Translations under genes and position numbers: made by a program
In this document: piece by piece, positions 10,844 to 21,470 of the stretch
Numbering within the stretch: position 1 is the stretch's first letter
Layout: every line of letters starts with the position of its first letter
Source: Ceratothoa steindachneri
Taxonomy: Eukaryota; Arthropoda; Malacostraca; Isopoda; Cymothoidae
Assembly (NCBI GenBank): GCA_963969495.1
Contig: OZ018321.1
Location: forward strand, 71,710,286-71,774,285
Reading direction: 5' to 3'
Length of the DNA: 64,000 nucleotides
The notes under the pieces: model-generated
The model's database searches: none
What the model was told of the DNA's origin: nothing
Seen by the model: only the letters and a program-made list of their open reading frames with translations

Positions 10844-12142
10844 ACTAGCAAAAATTAAACATGAGTTTAAGTTTATGGTCAAGGCTTCTACCTTTCCTTG
10901 GTTTTACAGCTTCACGTATTACCAAAGTCTACCCTGAGTGAGTTCAGGGCTGTGCGATTATAGGCGGCTCAATGCTTCTTCCATTCCATATAGATATCCT
11001 CTCCCCTATTTTCCTGACTTCTTCAACTCTGCTTTCTTTGGTTGTTTAATCTTTTCTAGACTCGATTTGTTTCTTGCTTTCAACCATATCCCAATTCACC
11101 CAGATGACACCCCAAAGACAGCTACCAACACTAATTTGGTTCATTTGACAAGAGCTTCATGCCATTTTGTCTTCGTAACTATGGACGGACCTTCCAACTT
11201 CTTTTGGATCAGGTTCTGAGAGGTCTCCCCTTCGTTTTATGTTACATAAACGTCCTCGTGATATTATTTTTGTATTTAGAGTAGCATCTCTCTCACCTCC
11301 GTCAGGTTTTCGCTAGTTTAGAAGAGTATGGTATCGTACTCAAGACTTCTAACTGCCTGTTTGGTGTCTACCAAATCAATTTCCTTGGACACTACATTTC
11401 TCCTATCAAAATTCGTCTTCTCGAGGATAAAGTTGTTCTTATTCAGGATTTCCCTCGACCTTCTTTACTCAAGCAACTTTGGCAGTTCTGTGGTGTAGTA
11501 AACCTTTGCTACAGATTTATTTCCATTGTTTCCAGCATCATGCCACCTCTCCACACTCTATTTTAAATCACTAAGAAGAACTCTCCTCTGCCATCGTCTT
11601 CAGAGGCGCACGATGTTTTCTCTCGCAGGAAGGGAGCTATGGCCTACACTGTTTCTCTGACCCATCGTTGCCTCGGACGCGTCAGCCATCCATGTAGGAG
11701 CGACGCTGCAGCAGAAGCTTGATGACTCTTGGCAACCTCTCGGTCTCTTTTCCAAAGCGTTTACTCCTTCACAACAGAGATACAGTACGTTTTCTCGCGA
11801 ACTGTTATGTGTGTAAATCCCCCTGCCACTTCCTCCAATATTTGTAATGGAGTGAATTTACTGTCCCCACAGTCCATAAGCCTTTGGTTGGTGAAATTTC
11901 AGCTTGTGGCACGTCTACTGTGCACTCTCCAGTTGAATATCATCACTTCTACTTTATCACGTAGCTTACGAACGACATTACGACCTTCCTGGTACAAAAT
12001 ACATCCTACCGGACGCGCTTTCTCGCATTGCCATGATATTGGACACCTAACTCACACACTGCACCCATCGATCAGGCAACGCTATCGCTGGCTAATGAAC
12101 AAGATCGAGACACATAATCACTGCTTCACTCTTCTCATCTAG
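10844..12142 (+). pseudogene. pol: Gypsy-2 reverse transcriptase and RNase H remnant
   Basis: The clearest segment (10938-11219) contains CDYRRLNASSIPYRYPLP, then IFSRLDLFLAFNHIPIHPD and DTPKTATNT, which are RT fingers/palm motifs of Ty3/gypsy. The YxDD box is eroded (CYINVLV-like near 11240). Thumb motifs INFLGHYISPIK and LRQVFASLEEYGIVLK are readable between 11290 and 11420, across frameshifts. RNase H traces occur at about 11640-12080. Several stops and frameshifts rule out a functional protein. Confidence 0.78.
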
Positions 12143-13255
12143 TCTTACAAAAAGAAAAACCAAGTGACATTCTTTCATAGGCGTATCCTGGAAGATTATT
12201 CATTACCTGCCTGTCCTCGTCCTCTTATTCCAAAAGCTTACGGTCGGCATATTTTTTACCAGGCCCATGTTGATTTTCATCCTGGTATTCGAAAAACATG
12301 CAAGCTCATCACATAACGTTTAATGTGGCCGGATATAAATGCCGACGTGGCCAAATGGACCTGTTCATGTTTGCCTTGTCAAAGCGAAAAGGTTCAACGC
12401 TACGCAAAAACCTCTGTGGTTACTTTTTATCTTCCTTTGGCCCGCTTTACCGCTGTCAACGTCGATCATTTAAGGCCTCTGCCTTTTTCGCGTGGTTGCA
12501 GGTATCTTCCCATCATGATTGACTAATTTACCCCTTGGCCAGAGGCAGATCCTATTTTTACATCAGAACCTACACGGTCGCTCGAGCTTTCTTCCCAGAA
12601 TTGGCTGCTCTTTTTGGTGTTCCGTCCAAGATCACGACTGACCATGGTAGCCACTTTTACTTGCACCAATGGCATCCACTAATCTCACTGCTTGGCGTTT
12701 TTCCCCTTCGTACCACTAGCAGTCACTTTCAAAACAACGACAAAGTGGAACGGCTGCATCTTACGCTCACGTCAAGCTTACACTGCACGAGCCCTAATAT
12801 CACTTGAAGGGAGAAGCTCCCTTAATCCTTATGGGTATCCGTTCATCCTTGAAAGAAAACTTGGCCTGCTCTGCAGCGGAACTCGTCTATGATACCCAAC
12901 TTTGTCTTCTTGGTCAATTATTTTTTTTCTAATGACCAAACTCTACCGTCTTATATCGATCCTGCTGCATACGTAGATAAGGTAATAATCAAGATGTCCA
13001 AAATTAAGCCGACTGCCCCAAGAGTGGCTGCTAATCAGAAACTTTTCGTGCCAAAAGAGATGGTACCCAGTTCTCTCGTTTTTGTCCGTCGCGACTCAAC
13101 TCACTTTTTCTTGCAACTCTTATATGTTAGATCCTTTTTCGTCATCTCTAGAAGGCCGAAATTCTTTGTACTGCAGCTTTGTACCAAACAGGATACTGTC
13201 TCTATAGATCGCCTGAAGCCTGTGTTTATAAAGTTTGTTCACCTTGAACAGTGAT
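12143..13255 (+). pseudogene. int: Gypsy-2 integrase remnant
   Basis: An HHCC zinc-binding start is readable (HVDFHPGIRKTCKLI, then CSCLPCQSEKVQRYAK at 12360-12410). A core follows with RGCRYLPIMID near 12495-12525, PELAALFGVPSKITTDHG near 12595-12650, and a TTSSHFQNNDKVERLH stretch. The C-terminal part (12889-13254) has AAYVDKVIIKMSKIKPTAPR, then SSLVFVRRDSTHFFLQ and DTVSIDRLKPVF, matching the GPY/F-like tail of gypsy integrases. The protein is spread over at least three frames. Confidence 0.8.
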
Positions 13256-13578
13256 TCCTCATACTAGCTTCATAAACCCTCCAAAATCACCTTTCCAACG
13301 CCCATTTCTCGTTACCGATCGCTGTCGCATTCCCTTTTTTGCAGGAACCCTCATCATCAGCGGAGAGCCAGGCTCACACGTCCAGCTCCAGCCAAATGCA
13401 AGGTCGGGAAGAGGAACAAAACGGAAAACCGTAGGCACATCCATCTTCTCACAGGACATTGCCTTGCCTTGATTAACTGTCACTACAGGAAAATTGTGTC
13501 CCCGTGATCCAAACCAGCCGAATGGTTGATTGACACGTTCCCGCAGCGTTGTTAGCAGAAATCGTCAGTAGCCGGACT

Positions 13579-13596
13579 CTTTTTGAGGGAGGAGTA
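13579..13596 (+). other. Purine-rich tract before Gypsy-2 3' LTR
   Basis: A TTTTTGAGGGAGGAGTATT stretch directly precedes the start of the 3' LTR. This is where plus-strand priming occurs in LTR elements. The exact edge is uncertain. Confidence 0.55.
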
Positions 13597-13940
13597 TTCG
13601 TAGCATCTGCCCATACCATCTACAGTTCTACAAAATATATTATGTAATTATATAGCTAGTCTTATTATATATACGTAGCCAGTTTTAAATTAATGTTTAA
13701 TATATAAATCACTTAAGCTAAAAGTAATTGAACCAAATTCAAATCACGGAAAAATAGGTTTGTTCCCTCGCTATAGACCTCACATTACGTGATGCCTATT
13801 ATCTCATAGCCACTAAGCATTTCAAGGTTACCAGAGGGATCTCCTGCTTGTGCCGTGAGGTGCGGGAACATAGATTAAGAGTGCGTAAAACCTTCATTGG
13901 TGCAGGAAAAACAACTCTTCGTGATCCTTATTATAATATA

Positions 13941-15148
13941 CCGAGTTCAGTCTAAAATGTCTTCATTTTTATAATGTTGTAATTTGTTAGCCATTAAGGC
14001 TTGAAGGTATAAGAAATAACTATCATTACAAAGAATAATATTTGAAATTTTAATAACTAGCTTTTTAACATTAGAAATGACCGCCACGGGAATCTAAGCA
14101 CTTATCAACACGATTAGCAAAATTTCTTATAGCATTCTGCAAAATATTGACATTAATGGATACAATGATCTCTCGCAACTCATTCTTCAGTTATGCGATA
14201 TTAGATGGTGCAGCTCGAAATAGTCTTTCTTTACAAAACTCCATAGAAAGTACTCTGAAGGTGACAAGTCGGGTGACCTGGTCGGCCAGGGCAAATTCGT
14301 CCTATGCGACATTAGTCGTTGAGGAAATCGAGCCTTCAACCATGGCATGGTGGTACATTCAGTATGGCTGTAGCCCCATCTTGCTGAAACCATCCGTCAG
14401 TATATTTGCTATTTGCATAAATGCTTTTGACCACGTCGTGATATTTGGCAGCGTTAATTGACTGAGCTTGTCCAGTTTCATGGTCTTCAAATAAATAGGT
14501 CACATAGATCTTATTTCCACTTAGTCCACACCATACTGTTATCTTTGGAGAGTGCAAAGGTTTTTGAAAGTGATTATTAAGATTAGTTAGTGACTACCTC
14601 TGATAATTCTGTTTATTTAGCATGTCTTTCAGGTAAACGTGACATTCATCACTGAAAATTATGTTATTCAATACTAATTGTTTATCATCGCACATTTCTT
14701 TAACCCTGATGCAAAATGATAACCTTCGTTGCTTATCGTGCATTGAGATTACTTGATAACATTTACTTTTGTATGGCTTTAAATTAAGATATTTTTTGAC
14801 AATAGTTCGCACAGCTTCTCTTTTCAAATGTTTCACCACCAATTTTCTCACTGACTTTGTTTCATCGGCCTCAATTAAAGTCCTTAAATAGTAGTAAACG
14901 TTTTCGTCCTCAAACTTTTCTTAAGACCCGAATTTGTTTTATTTAAATTACGAATTGTGCTGTGTGCATTTCACTTGGCGTAATTTATCTAGATTGTTTA
15001 TTTGTCTAATCATACTAATCATATAATATATCTTGCTAATAAAATTTAAAATATTGTTCTTTGTAATGATACTTATTTCTACTTTCAAGCTTTAATGCTA
15101 ACAAATTACAGCATTATAAATAAATGGACAATTTTGGCTGTCACCTGG
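13941..15148 (-). mobile_element. mariner-type DNA transposon nested in Gypsy-2 LTR
   Basis: This 1208-bp insertion is flanked by TA (13939-13940 and 15149-15150), the target duplication of the Tc1/mariner superfamily. Its ends form long imperfect inverted repeats of ~120-130 bp. Strong blocks are TAATGTTGTAATTTGTTAGC on the left against TAATGCTGTAATTTGTTAGC on the right in reverse complement, then ATTAARGCTTGAA and TATCATTACAAAGAA. The interior encodes a broken transposase on the minus strand. Confidence 0.88.
14187..15000 (-). pseudogene. mariner-family transposase, frameshifted
   Basis: Read on the minus strand, the N-terminal part has RTIVKKYLNLKPYKSKC, from the second DNA-binding helix-turn-helix region. 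NNIIFSDECHVYL follows, with the first catalytic Asp. The next block has SPKITVWCGLSGNKI and GWFQQDGATA, with the second catalytic Asp. The last block (14187-14393) has a frameshift and then FPQRLMSHRTNLPWPTRSPD and EYFLW, with the third Asp about 36 residues after the second. The DDE/D triad is therefore visible, but stops and at least two frameshifts inactivate the gene. Confidence 0.85.
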
Positions 15149-15480
15149 TACATATATTCTTGCATATTTTTGAATTATTCTCGTTAGCTTGATGGATTTT
15201 CCTCATAAACGAACGCCTAAATTTTCCTTAGTTCAACATCTGTCTTGCTCAATGACTTTTTTATACAATTATTATTGTATATTTTTCTCATTTTTATCGT
15301 TGTTATAGATTAATAAATTTACTTTTCTAAGCCTCGGCGTTATTACCTTTACCCTAATATCTGCAGCATAAAAATTCAGTGAATTGCCAAGCAAATTTTA
15401 TCTTACCCTTTCATCTTCAATTATATTAACAGAGTAATGTTAGCTATCTTGGCAAGTAAACTTTCTTAATATCTAATATG

Positions 15481-17771
15481 AAAAGGTGAATTGGGGAAGA
15501 ATGTACAAGTACTCAGAAATACTAATTTTAAGTAATGGGACAAGACTGTGTAAATGAATATTAGGAGCTAAAATATACGAAATACGAAATAGAGTTTTGA
15601 TTTTTCCTATTGATAAAAAGTGCAAAATAATTCAATACAAGAATCATAATGAACAGACTTATTGGCGAACTTACAAATTGTCATTAATTTAACTTTAATT
15701 TTTGGAAAATAAATGAATTGTTAATCAAGTCATGAAAAAAACTATTAAAATATTCTTCGCATAAAATCATTTTTACCTCTTAGTGAGACTTGCGAATCTG
15801 TAAAGAATATTATTTTCATTCTTTCTTTTCCATTTCGAGGTGGCTAAAGTTTTAGATAAGTTTTTCAAAGGGAATTAATAATTAAGGATATTTATAATAA
15901 TTTTAATTAATTAGGTCTAAAGTAACGGGATTTAGTGGTTTATCTCTCTGTTTAAAAAAAAATACGCTTAGCACTAATAAATACTTTTAATACTAAAGAA
16001 CCCTCAGTAGTATCCAAACCAATGTTATTTCCTGTGATTAGAAAAGTCATTAATCATTGATTCACGATGCTTAGTAGTTAAGAGATAAGACAGCTGTGAG
16101 GTTAGAGGTTAGACTAAAGTGTATTTTTGTTTTTGTTTTATGTACTCATCGTTTCAGTTATAATTTGTAATTTGAAGAAAAGTTAAAAATGAACTTAAAT
16201 TTTTGTCTTTCTACCAGTTTAGTTCTGCTTATTTTTGTCTCTTGTCTCTTCCAAAATGTTGTTGAGATGGAAAGAGACAGAATATTTCAATCATTACTAT
16301 ACTTCTATTCGATGAAGACTGAAAATAAGCTTAGTATTTTATGTTCGGAAAGCAATTAATAATTCGTTAGGTTGATCGAAATTTATATTTTATCAAGAAG
16401 AGCAAAGTAATCCTCGAAATAAATATAAATTCTTCCGCAATAATGTTTGCGTGCGTTTATACCGTAATTTGCAACTATTTTGACTAAACTGTAAGATAAA
16501 GTAAATCTTTCTCATTTATATATCCTTAATAGTCGATTTGGGCAAGCCAATTTTTTGTCCAGTTTGAATTTTTTAAATATTTCTTTTCTCTTAGTTTGAG
16601 TCTGAATTTGTATGTTATTGTAATTTTAATGAATTTACAAAATGTTACGTTTTCAAATTAACGGCTATTATTCAATGTTATAGAGTTTTTTTTAAAGAAA
16701 GAGGATTGGAAAAGAGAGATTCAGAGACATTTCCCCAAATTATTGAAATTAAGGTTCGACTTTAGTATATTTGAACCTTTTATCAAAGTTCTTTCTACGA
16801 GTTCAGAACAAATAAATAGGATTATTGAACTTGGGGAATTAAAAAAAAATAATGTTTAGAGAATGCATTAAAAGTAAGGCATGGCTTGTTTTTATATTTT
16901 TTCGTATATAAAAGCAAATTTAGATGAAAAAAGAGCTCTGAGAATTGCTTTTTCCCTATATCAAAAGAATTCCTATAAAAGTTTTTTATTGCCTCTAAGC
17001 ATAGAAAATAAGCATGGATATGAAAATATAGACAAATAGTTAATTATTAGGAGATTTGTACTAAAAACTTTTTAACTTTTTCTAGGTCAAAACCCTGTTG
17101 CTAGAGTCAGATAAGTCTTAGGCCACAGAGTGAAGGTCTGACTGCGGAGCGCAAGCTCCTCCTGTAAGGAGGACATGTGAAGCCGCTCCATTTGTTATAT
17201 TATTAAAATTTCTCCTAAAAAATATGAACATTATAAAAACATTTCAATTTATAAAGTAAAAATATAATATTCTGTCCGTTTAGAAACGGCCATTTGTTCT
17301 TTCAACCTGAATTAGGGATGCGCAGTGCATCCTCAATTTATTATTTTCAGTACAGGGTGTAAGTTGAGTTGGAAGAATAAGAGTAGGAGGGGACTTTTTG
17401 TTCGGTATTATATGCGCAATAACTCGCTGTCTGCGAGAAAGAATAAAAATGTCGCGAATGAAAGCTTTCATTGAGTAATGTGCTTGGTTGAATAGAAGCG
17501 ATTTAAAATTCAGCCTTGACTCACACAATTGAGTGAGCCCAGTCCAATGTGTTTAAGGGGAGTGAAGAATCTTTCTTAAAGTTTAGTGACGCGCCGACTG
17601 TCTTCGAGGTGGGATTTATGCTGAAATGAAGCTATCTATCTCTCACACTACCTTTCGTTCTCAGTTTTAGCTTGGATGTGCATCCATTTTGATGCTGGCG
17701 ATTTGTTCGCTTAAATGAAACTAGAGTAGCAGTTGAAATGAGTTTTAGATGTACACCTGTGCTCATGGTTT
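15481..17771. other. AT-rich intergenic DNA
   Basis: No recognisable gene or repeat family over most of this stretch. A compact hairpin-rich patch lies at about 17150-17200 (GGAGCG pairs with CGCTCC, enclosing CCTCC/GGAGG). A short inverted motif TTAGGAGA/TCTCCTAA lies about 165 bp apart around it (roughly 17047-17217). It might be a tiny MITE, but I see no target duplication. Confidence 0.5.
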
Positions 17772-17973
17772 GAATGTTTATGTGTGTGTGGTAGCTAAAA
17801 GATCCATTTGTATGACCTGCAACGTAAACCACATCAAAGAGGGAAATAAAGGATCTGTGAACACATTAATACATCTACATTAGTTAAATTTCACTAATAA
17901 TTATTTAATAGATGTGTCTAGAAATAAATTCTCTCGGCAGAATTTTTTTATTACACTTCAGCTAATTAATCAT
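17772..17973 (+). repeat. 200-bp direct duplication, copy 1
   Basis: The segment from AATGTTTATGTGTGTGTGG to GCTAATTAATCAT recurs at 18480-18681 with only two mismatches seen by eye. The last five bases (ATCAT) directly precede the 3' terminus of a reversed LTR fragment. Confidence 0.92.
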
Positions 17974-18484
17974 TGTCGTAGAATTGACTCTCGACGATAT
18001 ACCATATATAACTATTCGTTAAGGGAACTTCTTTAATTATCTTTAGAGTGCGGTGAATGTCTGGCGGGCCGATATTATGTATCTTCGATATGCTTAAGAA
18101 GTGGAACTGAGCTCAAGGATAATAATATTGTTATCATTAATATAATAGAGTTTTATTAATAATAACTATCAACAAACACAAGACGGAAAATATTGACATA
18201 AACAGAGAATGGAAAGGGTCGTGGGGGCTCGGGGCTAATCCGAGGATTAAAGGATTTAAAAAGGTAAAACAAATATAGAGTTAAAGGGATGGGATGGTTC
18301 GCTAAACCATTTAAAGCACAGGATAAAATTGACAAAAGGGTTAAGTACTCAAACGAGACGTTTGGCTTACGTAACTTTATACTAGTTGTGCAGTGGACGG
18401 CGACGTGAAGGAATTTGCGGTCCGCTGGCGAGTTCTAGCCGAAGGGATGGAATAAGATGATCCTGACGTGGCGTCTAGGGAATG
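17974..18484 (-). mobile_element. Gypsy-1 LTR fragment, reversed and truncated
   Basis: Beginning TGTCGTAGAAT, the reverse complement of the LTR 3' terminus, this covers roughly the last 500 bp of a Gypsy-1 LTR on the minus strand. It keeps the polyadenylation region and a TATAAAG motif. It ends at CCTGACGTGGCGTCTAGGG, just 3' of where the ~78-bp repeat array would be. The bases GAATG at the right edge are shared with both the LTR and the 200-bp duplication, which marks a microhomology junction. Confidence 0.9.
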
Positions 18485-18681
18485 TTTATGTGTGTGTGGT
18501 AGCTAAAAGATCCATTTGTATGACCTGCAACGTAAACCACATCAAACAGGGAAATAAAGGATCTGTGAACACATTAATACATCTACATTAGTTAAATTTC
18601 ACTAATAATTATTTAATTGATGTGTCTAGAAATAAATTCTCTCGGCAGAATTTTTTTATTACACTTCAGCTAATTAATCAT
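18480..18681 (+). repeat. 200-bp direct duplication, copy 2
   Basis: Second copy of 17772-17973, in the same orientation. It continues into what seems to be the original right flank (ATTTTTTTATTAATAC). Confidence 0.92.
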
Positions 18682-19299
18682 ATTTTTTTATTAATACAAT
18701 TCACTACAAACATTTGACCACTTACTTTAATAATTAAATTTTCATTGGTAATTGCTGTGATGTTTCTTTCTTCTAAAAAATACTTAATTATACGATGATA
18801 TGAAAAATACCATTGGTGATAGTGTAATATGTGGTCTACGAAATTTGCGAGGTCTACATAGCGATCTGTCGGGGCAGATTGGCATACCTAAAACCTAAAA
18901 CTAAACGAATAAAACAAGCGATCTAACCTTAGTTTATGAGCTCATTTCCTAATTAACTTTAGAGAGTATAGTAACAGTAAAGAATTTTAGGATAACTAAG
19001 GAGTAAATTTAAAAAGAAATTAGCTAGAAACGTCCTTTTATTTTCTTTTACGGGACAATTAAATTAATTAATATTTATCAGGGAAATTAAACTTTAATAG
19101 GTTAGCATTCTAACAACTACTGTCATTCTTTTTTTACAGTAAACTGCATACTACATTACACATACAAGAGATTACAAAAGATCGTATAAAATTAGTTGGA
19201 GCACTGTCTGAAGAGGTAATTAGCTCATTATTTAGAAAATACTGAATGATTTTTTAACCTTAGACTAGCATCCAAGATTTGTAATAAGTTATTAAAAAC
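18682..19299. other. AT-rich intergenic DNA
   Basis: No gene or known repeat recognised. The last eight bases before 19300 (TTAAAAAC) form the left target duplication of the next element. Confidence 0.55.
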
Positions 19300-20513
19300 T
19301 AGTGATGAGACGATATCACATGTTCAAGCGAGTACCGATACCGATTACGATACCACTGTATACTCCTGATTTCGATACTAGTACCGAGTACTTATATATA
19401 TGTATATAATATGTACGTACGTGTTTGTGTATTTGTAAATACTTAAATTGGTTTCTATTCATTTTTTTGAAGAATAATACTACAGAACAATGGGGCTTTG
19501 TTTAATTCTTCAAGTTATTACAAAATAGAATGCATAGACATCCAATTATACAACTAATTCTTTAGCAACCAAATAAAAACAACAGACAATAGAGCTGTAA
19601 AATTGAATATTAGTCGTACTTCAAACCCAATATTCTAAATAATTCTTTATTAAAAAGAAATTTCATCGCATTTGATCATAGATTGAAAGAATAGTAGTAC
19701 AATAAAAAATTTTGAGTCATATGTTTCGTGTTTGTTCGTTTGAATGAACGCTGTTTGAACATGTTCGATATGGTTACTCTCTAACACTACCGTTTATTTC
19801 ATGTAACTGTTCATATTCATTCTGCAAAGGGTGAAAATTGAATATGAATATCAAAGGAATATAAAACAAATAACAAAAATAACAATTAATTGCTTTGTAG
19901 CAGGCAAACAATATGACTATGGAACGGCTTTGATTTCAAGCTAATTGCATGTTTTTTTTGTGTAATAATAATTTGCATTGTGACGGAAGTGACTCTTTAG
20001 AAATTCTAATCCTTTGTTCAAGATTTATGACGGCACGTGTACAGTATTTCCAAAATATTTTTCAACGGGATAAAATTATCGAAATTTACGAACATTAAGT
20101 TAAACATTTAAATAAAATTTTATTATTTATACCGAACTAACTGCAGTCATTTGATTGATTACAATTACGTAAATCTTTCACGTACGGGTAAACTAGTAGT
20201 TTGGCCTGTGTTTATTCCTTTTTTTTCCCTGAAAAACTAATTTGAAAGGGTTATAAAATGTTAAATTTGTGTAAAGAAATTAGGTGCATATTATGTGAAT
20301 TTTTCACGTACGGGACACAAGAGTATAATCATTAAATAGAATAAATATATGTTGTAAAATGATTGCATACAGTGTCTTGGGAATTAATGGGAAAGTATCG
20401 GATTTTGATATCAGAAATGAGACATAAAAGTCCCGATACGAGTTCCGATACCACTAAAAACAGCCGATACTACCGATATTCGATACCGATACTGAGTACT
20501 CGTCCCATCACTA
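19300..20513. mobile_element. Non-autonomous hAT-like DNA transposon
   Basis: The 1214-bp element begins TAGTGATGAGACGA, and its right end in reverse complement is TAGTGATGGGACGA. These are inverted repeats with 13 of 14 bases identical. It is flanked by a perfect 8-bp duplication TTAAAAAC (19292-19299 and 20514-20521). An 8-bp duplication with a TAGTGATG-type terminus is characteristic of the hAT superfamily. Both subterminal regions are packed with CGATACC-like motifs, possible transposase binding sites. Another motif, TTTTCACGTACGGG-like, occurs twice inside (about 20177 and 20297). No transposase frame is visible. Confidence 0.88.
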
Positions 20514-20521
20514 TTAAAAAC

Positions 20522-21180
20522 CACGAAAAAATCACATAAAGGAGATCGAACTATTAACAATCTGATCTCCTTGAAGCGGTTAAGAGAATAAAAAGCTGAA
20601 AGAGGAGAAGAAAATATACAGAAAAGGAACTAAAATAAGACATATGTATACTAATTTAAATAAAAAATTTGGACTTAGGAATTAGTTTGAAGTAGCGGAA
20701 CTTTTGAGTTATGATATATTTCACACCAAATGTAAAAGTAGCAAAACTTCTTGAAAATAACTTTTATTTAAAGAATAATTAAGATAAAAAAATATTCTAA
20801 AGATTTATTTTCATACTAACAGAAGCAACATTTCTTTTACTAGTTAATGTTTAACCTAGTAAAACATCGGGTTTAGCCTTTAGAAAAAAGACATTTTTTT
20901 TAAATAAGAAATTTTGTCTTCAAATATAAAGTTATTATTTTCATTATTTTGTCCTAAATGATTATTTCAAGATATTTAATTTGAACAAAATTTGGATCAT
21001 GTTAAGAATAAGTAACCCAATTTTAGCATGACAAAAATAGCAACACCAATATAAATATCATGTAAGGGAAAATATTAAGCATACGTGTCCTACCCTTAAA
21101 TAAAAAAGTTCGGTATACTAATTTATTAAAAGGGAAATTAAGTGGGAATTATGTTATATAAATTAATTTACCTGTTTACT
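20522..21180. other. AT-rich intergenic DNA
   Basis: No gene recognised. About 50 bp near 21000-21050 (GTTAAGAATAAGTAACCCAA) resembles 21638-21690 (GTTAAGAATATCGAACCCAA), so diverged copies of an unnamed repeat may flank the ISXO2-like relic. Confidence 0.45.
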
Positions 21181-21470
21181 TTATTTGTTTCCATTCAAAT
21201 GAAGTGTTGAAAAATAACCTGTAAGAAATTCGCGTTTGCATCCTCGAATTTGGTTCATTTTTACCATACGTCTTCTCCTTAACGATTCAATATGTTGTAT
21301 ATGAACGCCTGTCTGTGGATTAACGAATTGCAAAGAGTAATTGACAGTTTTGTACTGGTAATTTGGATTATTCACCAGATTTCTGTGGGCTCGCAATTCA
21401 TCTCTTTGGATAATTGAGCCATTTCTATTATTAGCAAAAGGTTTTCTTGGTTTCTGTGTTCAGCTACTTC
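21181..21470 (-). pseudogene. ISXO2-like transposase fragment
   Basis: The minus-strand frame reads NNRNGSIIQRDELRAHRNLV, then YKTVNYSLQFVNPQTGVHIQ, HIESLRRRRMVKMNQI and an end resembling FLTGYFSTLHL. This order matches the C-terminal half of ISXO2-like transposase domains, whose usual motifs are SDxWxAY, TVNHSxxFVDPxTGxxTxxIE and a closing Leu/Tyr-rich segment. These domains are common in invertebrate genomes as parts of Merlin/IS1016-related elements. Upstream parts are missing, so this is a relic of about 95 residues. Confidence 0.72.

Larger units (their letters stand above)
8147..15480 (+). mobile_element. Second Ty3/gypsy LTR retrotransposon, old and degenerate (Gypsy-2)
   Basis: Direct repeats at about 8147-8822 and 13597-15480 act as LTRs. 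Between them lie gag, protease, RT, RNase H and integrase in gypsy order, all with many stops and frameshifts. The LTRs are far more diverged from each other than those of Gypsy-1, so this is an older insertion. The 3' LTR is interrupted by a mariner with TA duplications. LTR edges are uncertain by several bases because the ends are diverged. It is a different family from Gypsy-1: its LTR is ~0.68 kb and the LTR sequences are unrelated. Confidence 0.88.
13597..15480 (+). repeat. Gypsy-2 3' LTR, interrupted by a mariner
   Basis: LTR homology covers 13597-13940 and resumes at 15151-15480. The two halves fit the 5' LTR contiguously if 13941-15150 is removed. Confidence 0.82.

Noticed and set aside
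17045..17218. Possible small MITE with TTAGGAGA/TCTCCTAA ends and an inner hairpin
   Set aside because: The inverted ends are short, in AT-rich DNA, and no target duplication is visible.
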